Source: Coraliomargarita algicola (GTDB taxonomy: Bacteria > Verrucomicrobiota > Verrucomicrobiia > Opitutales > Coraliomargaritaceae). Taken from it: DNA of 64,000 nt. The DNA lies in the NCBI RefSeq assembly GCF_033878955.1, contig NZ_CP138858.1, forward strand, positions 620,001 to 684,000, in the 5' to 3' direction. The first letter of the stretch is position 1; each line of letters opens with the position of its first letter. Shown here one piece after another: positions 44,708 through 53,407 of this stretch. A program made the translations under genes and the position numbers. Under the pieces are notes generated by a model. It was not told the origin of the DNA. It did no database searches and saw only the letters and a program-made list of their open reading frames with translations.

Positions 44708-47179
44708 TTATTTGAGTTGAATATTTAACTTCAGACTATCTCCCTGAGCCAACTTCACCGTGCGATAGCGACTGCCATACTTGGACTCGGAAACGGCCTC
44801 GGGTTGGCTGGAGTTTAACTCCGCGAGCTCCGCGGGGAATTTCAGATCGAAGAGCGCATCACGCACCGCGTTCAACTCTAGTTCAATCGTCTGATCCTGC
44901 AGATTCCAATTGGCGGATGTGCGCACACCTGAGCGTGTCAACATATCGCGAAAGGAGCCCTCGCCCCACGCTTCAGGCACGGCTGGCAAAATACGCAACA
45001 TATCAGAAGTCGAACCGCACAGCATCTCCATCACCGCCGCTGGTATCCCAAAGTTGGCATCCATCTGAAAGGGCGCAGAGCGTCCATACTTATGATCGAG
45101 CGTCACGCCCATCTTGCGCCAGTCATTATGATAGGTAAACAAGTTTTGGCCCAGGCAACTGCGCGCCAGAATATTGAGCGCTTCCAAAGCGCCCGCTCCA
45201 TCGCCCAAGCGAGCATAGACATTCGCCATGTGAGCCAGCGACCAACCGGTCTGGGACTGGAGTCCGATCACCAGGCGCTTCTCAATCGCCACACGGCAGG
45301 CTTCGTAAATTTCCGGATTAGTCTCTTCAGTCACTTCAGTGCCCGGGAATAAGGGGTAGATGTGCGACTGATGCCGGTGCTCATAATTATCATCGAAATC
45401 AGGATGCATCCATTCACGGATGGCGCCATCTTCGTTCACTTGATACTCGGGCATATCTGCGAGCATTTCTTTCCAACGCTGCACACCGGCCGCTTCCACA
45501 TTCAGATGTTCACATGCTTCGACCAGGTTATGGAAAACTTCCTTGGCAACCGCGACCGCGATGGTGGAATTGATCTGAACCTTGATCTTATAAACGTGCC
45601 CGGTTTTCGGATCTTCGATCATTTTATCTGCAGGCTGATTCTCAGGAGACTGTGCCGGCAGAAACATGTTTTTACCCTGCTCATCTTTGACGATGTAATC
45701 CTCATAGAACAAGGCGACCTCCTTCATAAACGGAATCGCACGCTCTCGCAGGAACTGCTCATCCCCAGTGAAAAGATAATAATCATAGTAAAACGAAGCC
45801 AACCAACCCGCGGCATCCGTCCAATAAATCACGTGGGGGCCAGTATGCCGTAACACCCCTGACTCCGGCGACATGAACGGTGGAATAAAAATCCCCCGAC
45901 AGCCGTAAAGCTGCTGTGCATTGTGGCGAAACTCATCCAGGTGCGCATCAAAGTAATCAAAAAAGCCCATCATCGATTCCTTCAAATTACCCGGTAAAGC
46001 CTGCCAATACGCCATCTGCAGGTTCTCATTATTTCCGAGAAAAGCACTCCATGGTGGCCGGTAGTCCCCGTTCCAAATGCCTTGCAGGTTGGCAGGATAC
46101 CCGCCCGATCGACTGCTGGAAATCAACAAATAGCGCCCATAGTCGAAGAGTTTCTGCACCAACTCAGGCGATGCCGGATTCTGATACGCATCCAGCAGCA
46201 GGTATTCATTCGGAGTGTCCTGTGGCCCGGCTGGGTTCAGGTTGACCTCCATCACATCAAACTTCTCACGGTGTAAGGGCGCATGACGCGCAAACAAGGT
46301 ATCGTAATCCCCCTCAAGGGCCGCCAACTGTCTCTTTAAACGTGACACCGCAGCGCTCGCGGGCTCATTAGCAAAGAGTGCAACGATCAAAACGACCTCA
46401 TCCGCGCCGGCGAAGCGGATCTTTTGACCATCCACTTCCGTGCTTCCCTCTCGCGTCAATACACGCAAAACCCCACCAAACTCACCGCCGTCGGAGCCAT
46501 CTGCACGAAATTCGACAAATTCACCCGACACCTGCGTCTGGTAAGTGAAGCCCGGATCAAAATCTTTGCCCTGCTGATCAATCGCATCTTTCAGATCATG
46601 GATATTCAGCGTCACGCTCCCATCCACAGCACCCGCTTGATCCGCGGTAATCGACATCACCGAAACATCATCGGGAATCGATACAAACAGTTTTCGAGAG
46701 AAGCGAGTCTCACCATCCCGCCATGTCACCTCCACTTCACCGGTCTCAAAGTCTACAGTGCGCAGATATTCTTCAAACATCTGATTGGTCTCCGTGATGA
46801 GATCCATGTCAAAGGCCGGATGGTAACGCGCATTTGTCAGATTGAAGCCCACATCCTTCAGCTGACTGCGGTAGTGCTCATTCGCTTCGCGATATTTCCC
46901 CTCCAACAGCAACTGTCTGACCACTGGCAGCTCGGCCGAGACATCGGGCAATTCGCCCACGCGCCCCTGATACCACAGCTTATTGTGATTAAACAAAACA
47001 CGCTCCTGATGCACGGATCCATAAACCAAGGCACCAATCGTCCCATTGCCTGAGGGCAGCGCCTCACGCCACTGTTCAGCCGGCTGGATCATGCTCATGC
47101 CACGTCCAGATGAAGCGGCACTCACCGAAGTGATCATAGCCATTATAATTAGGCCTGAAGTTATTGTCTTTTTTAGCAT
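44708..47179 (-). CDS. GH95 alpha-L-fucosidase
   Basis: A protein of about 823 residues, starting at ATG 47179 behind an AGGA ribosome site. The frame extends 12 codons further upstream. After a signal peptide come WREALPSGNGTIGALVYG and LWYQGR of the N-terminal beta domain. The (alpha/alpha)6 barrel shows LQGIWN, NENLQMAYW with the catalytic-type Asn, and QMDANFGIPAAVMEML near the general base region. GH95 enzymes cleave alpha-1,2-linked fucose (some act on galactose). It is intact. Placed after GH43 in the operon, it suggests branched fucose. Confidence 0.93.
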   Translation of the reverse strand: MLKKTITSGLIIMAMITSVSAASSGRGMSMIQPAEQWREALPSGNGTIGALVYGSVHQERVLFNHNKLWYQGRVGELPDVSAELPVVRQLLLEGKYREANEHYRSQLKDVGFNLTNARYHPAFDMDLITETNQMFEEYLRTVDFETGEVEVTWRDGETRFSRKLFVSIPDDVSVMSITADQAGAVDGSVTLNIHDLKDAIDQQGKDFDPGFTYQTQVSGEFVEFRADGSDGGEFGGVLRVLTREGSTEVDGQKIRFAGADEVVLIVALFANEPASAAVSRLKRQLAALEGDYDTLFARHAPLHREKFDVMEVNLNPAGPQDTPNEYLLLDAYQNPASPELVQKLFDYGRYLLISSSRSGGYPANLQGIWNGDYRPPWSAFLGNNENLQMAYWQALPGNLKESMMGFFDYFDAHLDEFRHNAQQLYGCRGIFIPPFMSPESGVLRHTGPHVIYWTDAAGWLASFYYDYYLFTGDEQFLRERAIPFMKEVALFYEDYIVKDEQGKNMFLPAQSPENQPADKMIEDPKTGHVYKIKVQINSTIAVAVAKEVFHNLVEACEHLNVEAAGVQRWKEMLADMPEYQVNEDGAIREWMHPDFDDNYEHRHQSHIYPLFPGTEVTEETNPEIYEACRVAIEKRLVIGLQSQTGWSLAHMANVYARLGDGAGALEALNILARSCLGQNLFTYHNDWRKMGVTLDHKYGRSAPFQMDANFGIPAAVMEMLCGSTSDMLRILPAVPEAWGEGSFRDMLTRSGVRTSANWNLQDQTIELELNAVRDALFDLKFPAELAELNSSQPEAVSESKYGSRYRTVKLAQGDSLKLNIQLK

Positions 47180-47279
47180 AGATTTTTCCTGACTCGCAAT
47201 GTCCTCAATCAACAATGCGCTTAAGCAGAGCTACAAGCCCGGCGCTGGTTTATATTATTTAAGATTACACGTGGATTGA

Positions 47280-48917
47280 TCACTCTTCAGCAAGGACCAG
47301 CTGGTCCCAAAAACACCTGCCGCTGAAGTCTTTTGATGTGCTGATTTGCAGAGTGATTTTCCGATTCTCCCCGCTATTAAAATAGGTGCTTAGCTGAACC
47401 CATTCGCCGCCCCGCGCGTCGGCGCTCAATGCCAGCTTACAGTTCTCATTAAAAGGCTCCAAAGCATCTACGATCACTTGCCCCTCTGAATCTGGGCTTA
47501 GTTTCATCCAAGCACTCAAATGGTAGCGTTTATGTGGCTCCAGAGCGATACTTTGTGTAAGCGGTCGCATCGCTTTATCTGCCTGATACCACAGAGCATA
47601 ATAACCGTCAGCAGGATCCTCTAGGCTGCGATTTAAATGACTAATATGCCGTCCTTGCCACCAGGATATGGTCTGTTCCACGCCTTGTTCAAAAGAGCCA
47701 TTGATGACCAAATTATCTGATGGGCCGCTGCGTGTGACTTTTATAGAGGAAATAGCATTGTCGCAGCCAAGAACACTCAAATCGATACAGTCATTTTCAA
47801 AGCGCCAGACATTGCCTAAGAAATTGTCTTCTTCAAAACACTCCACCACGGTGCCGGGAGCGACTTCAAGTGATGAAATCGCATCATTCTCGATCCCCTG
47901 TTTAGCTAAACCTGCCGTGGTATAAGCGCCAAGATCAAGCGTCCCCAGCATCCGGTTGAAATGGATATCCCGATGAAAGGTAGGCAACGGAACACCTCGC
48001 GATTGTTCCACCTTCCGGATGGTCCCATCCTCGTTAAAGTAAATCGGATCGAAACAAATAGACCGGTTATGTTCGATTCCGCCCGACAGAGCCCCACTGT
48101 GGTAAAACAAATACCACTGACCTTTGTATTCTACGCAAGAACCGTGAGTCGTTAATACACTGGTTTTATCCAACAGGACGCCTTTACTCTCCCAAGGGCC
48201 CAAAGGGTGCTCACTCATGGCATAATTCATTCGATGTCCACCGCTCGAATTGTCCGGGTAGATTAAATAATAAATCGCATTCCGCTTAAAGACATAGGGA
48301 CCTTCGCGTAAGTCGTGCAGTCCTTCCTGCGCAAGCATCGCCCCTTCAATTTCCATCATATTATCCTTGAGCTTACCAGCGTAGACAGGAGCCGGGCCGC
48401 CATGGTAGAGGTAGGCCTGTCCGTCATCATCGATGAATACACATGGATCAATCTGCGGAGTCAGCCCTTCGATATAACCCTGCACCTCAAAGCCTGAAGC
48501 TGGGTCTTGACTGGTGGCGACCCCGATCTTCCAGGTTTTACGATGATCATTGCCGCTGGGATGCGGAAAGTAGAAGTAATAGGTGCCATCTTTATACGCA
48601 CAGTCAGGAGCCCACATATAGCCGCCCCGCTCGCGTCCCCACGGGACATCATCCGAATGAAGAATTTCGCCATGATCCACCCATGTAATCAAATCATCCG
48701 TGGAAAACACATGATACCCGTCCATCGTGGCATAGCCCGCCGGCGGTGATGTATCAGTGGAAGGATACACGTAAAGTCGCCCATCTTTCCAAACATGGGC
48801 AGATGGATCCGCCGTAAACATATGACTCACGATCGGATTGGAACGCCGCGGCGGATCTGCCATCAAGCTGCCCACGCCCGCCAGCAGCAAAACAAGTATA
48901 TGTTTTGTATATTTCAT
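47280..48917 (-). CDS. GH43 glycoside hydrolase with C-terminal carbohydrate-binding-like domain
   Basis: A 545-residue secreted enzyme. The five-blade propeller carries the three acid residues in ADPSAHVWKDG, TPQIDPCVF and LREGPYVFK. GGYMWAPDC and LTTHGSCVEY support the family. Residues about 340-540 hold one or two beta-sandwich segments (LVINGSFEQGVEQTISWW, LSAWMKLSPDSEG) that look like a CBM4_9/CBM6-type domain. GH43 acts on arabinose-, xylose- or galactose-type linkages, and which one applies cannot be read from the sequence. It lies 44 bases after the first GH28-like gene and 65 bases before the GH95 start codon. Confidence 0.9.
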   Translation of the reverse strand: MKYTKHILVLLLAGVGSLMADPPRRSNPIVSHMFTADPSAHVWKDGRLYVYPSTDTSPPAGYATMDGYHVFSTDDLITWVDHGEILHSDDVPWGRERGGYMWAPDCAYKDGTYYFYFPHPSGNDHRKTWKIGVATSQDPASGFEVQGYIEGLTPQIDPCVFIDDDGQAYLYHGGPAPVYAGKLKDNMMEIEGAMLAQEGLHDLREGPYVFKRNAIYYLIYPDNSSGGHRMNYAMSEHPLGPWESKGVLLDKTSVLTTHGSCVEYKGQWYLFYHSGALSGGIEHNRSICFDPIYFNEDGTIRKVEQSRGVPLPTFHRDIHFNRMLGTLDLGAYTTAGLAKQGIENDAISSLEVAPGTVVECFEEDNFLGNVWRFENDCIDLSVLGCDNAISSIKVTRSGPSDNLVINGSFEQGVEQTISWWQGRHISHLNRSLEDPADGYYALWYQADKAMRPLTQSIALEPHKRYHLSAWMKLSPDSEGQVIVDALEPFNENCKLALSADARGGEWVQLSTYFNSGENRKITLQISTSKDFSGRCFWDQLVLAEE

Positions 48918-48961
48918 ACATTCAATCGATCTGAACTAACATAATTCAAAACCCGACTGGC

Positions 48962-50413
48962 TTAGTGCAGTTGGACTCCTTCGACATCGACCATCACGAT
49001 TTTCTCCCGTGCATCGGGCGAACGGGTCGTCATTGTCACATTCTTAAATTCTACATTTTTAGCGTGACGGATGTAGGCCCCCCATGCGGGCAGCACGCCA
49101 AAGAAGAATTGCTCCGGATAGCGCGCAATATCTTCAGCCACTTCACGCTGCGCATCCTGTTCGCTACCGTGACCGGGGTATGAAATTTCGATATTTTCCA
49201 AGTGCACATTTTCAATCAAGTGCTCGGGAATACCGGTAATCATAATCGGTCCGGCTTTGGACTTTTCTTCGTCCGTAATGCCAGGCGTCCGATTCAACTT
49301 CAGGTTCTTATAGGGAGCTGCGATGGTTTTGGCGCGATCCTCGATCGTGACCTCTGCATACACATCGCGAATCCGAACATTTCTAAATTGTCCCACCGGC
49401 ACACCTTCCGGTTCGACATCGGCGCCCTGTCCTCGATCGCTGTTATTATCCTTGGTAAAATCCCGTCCACGATTCCCCAACCGGAGAAAGATCGGATTGC
49501 CAACGTTCTTCATCACTATCCGCGAAATATCTACATTTTCCAGAATACCGCCGTCCACCACTTGCAATTTGATCGCGCCCATCGGGCTATCGTAAAAATA
49601 ACAATTGCTCACATTCACGTCGATAAATCCGCCACGCGAAGAGGTGCCAAATTTCAAAGCTGCCGTATTGCTGGAGACCGAACAGTTGCGAATCGTAATA
49701 TTGCGGCATGGGTTCAAACTACTCTTCAAGCAGATGGCGTCATCACCGGCGATTATGTCAGAATTTTCGATCAGCACATTTTCACAACCATCGAGATCCA
49801 GACCGTCGTTATTATAATTGTTGTTCCGCATCCGCAGCGTCACACCATTGAAATGCACCTCTTTACAATCCACTAGGTGCAAGCCCCAGAAAGCGGGATT
49901 CTTGTAGGTGACACCAGAAAACTTCAGGTATTTACAATTCTCGAACCGCATCAGGCGGGGACGTGGCAGGCGTCCATTCTTCAGGCTCCCGTCCTTTGCC
50001 CGTGGAAAAGCCAGGTGTGTTCCGCGGCCATCAATGACACCAAGCCCCTCGATCGTGATATTAGAAGCGTCTTCTGCATATAACAAACAGTGAGGCCCGC
50101 CCTCCCGGGCTTCGCGTAGTTTGCCGACCGGGTAATCCGCCAGGTCCTGGCTTCCCAGAATGGAAGCCCCATAGTCCAATGACAGGACGATGTCACTTTT
50201 CAGGTGAAGCGTCCCCGTCTGGTAGTCGCCGGGTGGCAGCCAAACTGTGCCGCCGCCAGCAGCACTGCAAGCATCGATCGCAGCTTGCAGTGCCTCTGTT
50301 TCCATCGCGATACCATCCCCCACTGCCCCGAAATCCTTGACGTTATATACCGCCGCCGACGAAGCAGAGAAGCCAGCAAGTAGCACATAAAAAATGAAGT
50401 ATAATGTTTTCAC
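48962..50413 (-). CDS. GH28-like pectinase-fold protein with altered active site
   Basis: A 483-residue secreted right-handed beta-helix. It begins VYNVKDFGAVGDGIAMETEALQ, the usual GH28 start after a signal peptide (1-20). NNDGLDLDGC and IIAGDDAICLKS keep the Asp pair. The canonical GHG is replaced (SSNTAALKFGTSSRGG) and the RIK position reads GAIKL. It is a close relative of the 460-residue protein upstream, with the same changes. It may be a GH28 subgroup acting on uronic-acid linkages or another beta-helix enzyme. It lies 32 bases after its paralogue. Confidence 0.88.
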   Translation of the reverse strand: MKTLYFIFYVLLAGFSASSAAVYNVKDFGAVGDGIAMETEALQAAIDACSAAGGGTVWLPPGDYQTGTLHLKSDIVLSLDYGASILGSQDLADYPVGKLREAREGGPHCLLYAEDASNITIEGLGVIDGRGTHLAFPRAKDGSLKNGRLPRPRLMRFENCKYLKFSGVTYKNPAFWGLHLVDCKEVHFNGVTLRMRNNNYNNDGLDLDGCENVLIENSDIIAGDDAICLKSSLNPCRNITIRNCSVSSNTAALKFGTSSRGGFIDVNVSNCYFYDSPMGAIKLQVVDGGILENVDISRIVMKNVGNPIFLRLGNRGRDFTKDNNSDRGQGADVEPEGVPVGQFRNVRIRDVYAEVTIEDRAKTIAAPYKNLKLNRTPGITDEEKSKAGPIMITGIPEHLIENVHLENIEISYPGHGSEQDAQREVAEDIARYPEQFFFGVLPAWGAYIRHAKNVEFKNVTMTTRSPDAREKIVMVDVEGVQLH

Positions 50414-50445
50414 AATCGGGGCAGCAATGGATGGATTAATCTGAC

Positions 50446-51828
50446 TTACAGTTCGTCGCTCACGAAGTTTTCGACATTGACCTGAACAAACTTTTGCCGC
50501 GCATCCGGAGCGCGGGTGCTCATATTCACGTTCTTAAACTCGACGTTCTTGGCATGACGGATGTAGAGGCCCCAGGATGGTAACACTCCAAAGAAAAACT
50601 GCTCCGGATAGCGAGCAATGTCCTCAGCCACTTCAACTTGAGCCTGCTCGGCAGTGCCACCACCGGGATAGCTGATCTCGATATTTTCCAATAACACATC
50701 CTCAATCATGTGGCCGGGAATTCCGGAAATCATCATGCCTTGGCGATCCAATTTGTCACCGCTCACGGTCGCCTTGATATCGCTGATATGGATCCCCTTA
50801 ATGTAGCCGACAGGTGCGCCTTCCGGCTCCACATCTTTCGCCTGAATCTGTTCGGTTGGCTTTTCGTAGGTGCGCCCACGGTTCGCCAATCGAATGAAGA
50901 TAGGTCCTTCCACATCATCCATCACGATGTTGGAAATTCTAACATCTTCAATGAATCCACCATCTACAGCGAGGAGCTTAATGGCTCCCATACGAGTTCC
51001 GGAGAAATCACAATCGGTCACCAGGATATTCTTAAAGCCACCACGCGATGAAGTGCCGAGTTTGAAAGCAGAAGTATGACTGATGGCACGGGTGTTGCGA
51101 ACGACTACATTTTCAACGACTCGTGTTGTCGTGCTCTTTGGGCAAATACTATCATCTCCGGTGCGAATGTCGCAGTCTTCAATGAGAACATTCTTACAAC
51201 CATCCAAGTCGAAGCCATCATTATTACGGTTAACGACGCTATCGATCGTGACATTACGTGCGACGATGTTGTCGCAATCGACCAAGTGAGTGCACCATGA
51301 GGCCGCATTTTTAAATGTCACATCCTCAAAATGCACCCCGACGCAATCGACAAAACGAATCAACATAGGACGATCATGATAGGCAGTGCGTTCACCGACC
51401 GGGAAATTTTCTCGGTGACCACGGCCGTTAATAGTGCCACCGCCAGTGATACGAATATTCTTAGCATTTTCAGCATAGACGAGGCATTCATCAAATGCAG
51501 GGGCTTCAATCGCGCCCTGAATATCGCGCGCGTAATCATCGAGCGATAAACTACCAAGCAGCTCGGCCTCGGGCTCTAGGCGCAGCTCGATATTACTCTT
51601 TAATTTAATCGTTCCAGTTACGTATTGTCCGGCGGGAACGAGCACAACACCTCCTCCAGTGTCAGCACAGGCATCGATCGTGGCTTGCAAGGCCTTCGTG
51701 TTTAACGCGACACCATCACCGATGGCTCCGTAGTCCTTCACATTATAAATCGACGTTGTTCTGGTAGCGCAACCAGTCGCAAGCCCGGCTGCCAGTAGCA
51801 ACAATGATACTATTAGTTTTTTCATCAT
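50446..51828 (-). CDS. GH28-like pectinase-fold lipoprotein with altered active site
   Basis: A 460-residue paralogue of the preceding protein. The N-terminus has a lipobox (LATGC, Cys about residue 20), so it is likely anchored as a lipoprotein. NNDGFDLDGC and IRTGDDSICPKS keep the Asp residues. GHG is replaced by the HTS of ISHTSAFKLGTSSRGG, and RIK by GAIKL. The C-terminal block (RYPEQFFFGVLPSWGLYIRH) is shared almost unchanged with the paralogue, pointing to duplication in place. It follows the GH29 gene after 10 bases. Enzymatic activity is uncertain because of the active-site changes. Confidence 0.88.
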   Translation of the reverse strand: MMKKLIVSLLLLAAGLATGCATRTTSIYNVKDYGAIGDGVALNTKALQATIDACADTGGGVVLVPAGQYVTGTIKLKSNIELRLEPEAELLGSLSLDDYARDIQGAIEAPAFDECLVYAENAKNIRITGGGTINGRGHRENFPVGERTAYHDRPMLIRFVDCVGVHFEDVTFKNAASWCTHLVDCDNIVARNVTIDSVVNRNNDGFDLDGCKNVLIEDCDIRTGDDSICPKSTTTRVVENVVVRNTRAISHTSAFKLGTSSRGGFKNILVTDCDFSGTRMGAIKLLAVDGGFIEDVRISNIVMDDVEGPIFIRLANRGRTYEKPTEQIQAKDVEPEGAPVGYIKGIHISDIKATVSGDKLDRQGMMISGIPGHMIEDVLLENIEISYPGGGTAEQAQVEVAEDIARYPEQFFFGVLPSWGLYIRHAKNVEFKNVNMSTRAPDARQKFVQVNVENFVSDEL

Positions 51829-51838
51829 GATATTTTGT

Positions 51839-53176
51839 TTATTTAAATTCTACGTTGTTAAGTTTTACGACCACCGTGTTCGGCCAGGAGCGATTATTAT
51901 AGATCCGCTGCGCACGCATTACTGAGACCTCCAAACCGTTTTCGGTTTGCTGGAAAGTAGACTGCGGTTCTGCGTCCGGCTGATACTCCAGGAACTGGCT
52001 ATTCTGCCCCAAAACGGATATTTCCGTCGTCGAGGTTGCTCTCAAATCTTTCAACAGGATATGCTTACGTTCGCCGTATTTCCACCGATTTTTCCCATTT
52101 GAAAATTGAGTCATAAAGGCGTAAACCGAGCTCCCGTCCTTTGACTGTGTATAATAAATGCCGTCATCGCCAATAATCTCACAGGGACGGACATCATGAA
52201 TCGATTCACCATTGATAAACATCCAAAGCGCCAACTCCCGGAATCGGCGATCCTGCTCAAAGGGAATCACCCCCAAGGGATCCGGTCCGACGTTGATCAA
52301 TAAATTGCCCCCCTTGGCACGCGTTTCGATCAACATATTGATCAGTTGCCCACCAGATTTATAATTCTCGTTGGTTGGTTTAAACTGCCATTGATTCCCT
52401 AAGGTAAAGCATGATTCCCACGGCCCGGGCAGTGGCTCTTTAGGCAGCTTTTGCTCTGGCGTCTCCATCTCACCACGAGTCACTAAACACTCCGGTTGCA
52501 ACTGATGAATATACTGCGTGAGTTCTTCCATCCCTCTTCCGTCGAAGAACACCACATCAATGTCACCGTAGTTCGTAAATAACTCATCCAACTGCTGCTT
52601 GTTATAATCGCCCAACTCAGTCAGACCATCGCTCATACGGCCCGCCGAACGACGAATATCCAAACCATTATTATACTGGAAAATAAAATCCTCTGGCGAA
52701 AAATAGAAACCGACTTTGATACCGTGGCGGCGGCAAGCGTCCACATAGGCCCGGACAATATCCTGCGCATATGGGGTGTTCATAATATTAAAATCAGTGG
52801 TCTTGGTATCCCACATGCAAAAGCCATTGTGATGCTTCGTCGTGAAAACCATGTATTTCACCCCCGCAAGCTTGGCGATTTCCATCCATGCATCTGGATC
52901 GTAATTTCTCGGATTAAAGGTCTTCGGCAGCTCATTGACATAGCGATTCACATAATCATCCGAGGCCCCCACCATCGAATGGCTGATCACCGAGCCTAAT
53001 TGCGAATCCAATGACCAATGCACAAACATACCCAGCCCCCAGTCCATGAAAGCTTCTTCGCGCTGTGGGTCATTGAGCAAGGGCCCACGACTATACACTT
53101 GCAAAGCAAGGGCATCGTTCGCCGTCGTCCCGAGGATAGCAGCCAACGCGAGCAGTTTAATTAGTATTTTTTTCAT
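51839..53176 (-). CDS. GH29 alpha-L-fucosidase-like protein
   Basis: A protein of about 445 residues. The start is placed at MKKILIKLLALAAILG to give a clean signal peptide. The frame reaches 53203. WGLGMFVHWSLDSQLGSVISH, KHHNGFCMWDTKTTDF, and DVVFFDGRG with the likely nucleophile Asp are present, then LVTRGEMETPEQKLP. It is closely related to the GH29 protein at 56544-57947, sharing RGEM..PEQ(K/R)LP and GNQW(Q/K)FKPTN-type blocks. It is the first gene of the six-gene operon and has an operator candidate 96 bases upstream. It lacks the long C-terminal domain of the 35248 protein. Confidence 0.9.
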   Translation of the reverse strand: MKKILIKLLALAAILGTTANDALALQVYSRGPLLNDPQREEAFMDWGLGMFVHWSLDSQLGSVISHSMVGASDDYVNRYVNELPKTFNPRNYDPDAWMEIAKLAGVKYMVFTTKHHNGFCMWDTKTTDFNIMNTPYAQDIVRAYVDACRRHGIKVGFYFSPEDFIFQYNNGLDIRRSAGRMSDGLTELGDYNKQQLDELFTNYGDIDVVFFDGRGMEELTQYIHQLQPECLVTRGEMETPEQKLPKEPLPGPWESCFTLGNQWQFKPTNENYKSGGQLINMLIETRAKGGNLLINVGPDPLGVIPFEQDRRFRELALWMFINGESIHDVRPCEIIGDDGIYYTQSKDGSSVYAFMTQFSNGKNRWKYGERKHILLKDLRATSTTEISVLGQNSQFLEYQPDAEPQSTFQQTENGLEVSVMRAQRIYNNRSWPNTVVVKLNNVEFK

Positions 53177-53272
53177 CGAGGTATCCAACTGTATCCAAAA
53201 CAAACAACAGTATCGGTGAAGAGAGGGTAAGCAGAGTATCCCATCATACTAACACCGACAGCCATTGACCAC

Positions 53273-53290
53273 CATCGCGCGTTTGCTCGA
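53273..53290 (-). promoter_or_regulatory. Candidate operator TCGCG-N6-C(T)CGA, site 5
   Basis: CATCGCGCGTTTGCTCGA, the least perfect of the set. It lies upstream of the six-gene GH29-GH28-GH28-GH43-GH95-sulfatase unit, 96 bases from the chosen start. Confidence 0.5.
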
Positions 53291-53303
53291 TAAATGCTGA
53301 TAA

Positions 53304-53338
53304 TTACGCATGAACGAGGTTTTCGCTCATCTGCGTAA
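53304..53338. terminator. Long imperfect hairpin between the two large units
   Basis: TTACGCA..TGCGTAA ends enclose a second stem TGAACGAG/CGCTCA with one bulge. It lies between the esterase gene and the six-gene unit. No T-run follows. It may end the upstream unit or be a second regulatory site. Confidence 0.4.
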
Positions 53339-53407
53339 AGAACTACCCCATCAGCCTAACTAAAATTTAGAGATCTAACACCCCCGTCAGACTTGCACTC
53401 CAAAATA

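Noticed and set aside
49202..49876. 224-codon frame antisense to a GH28-like gene
   Set aside because: A shadow frame. The opposite strand has a full beta-helix protein with signal peptide.
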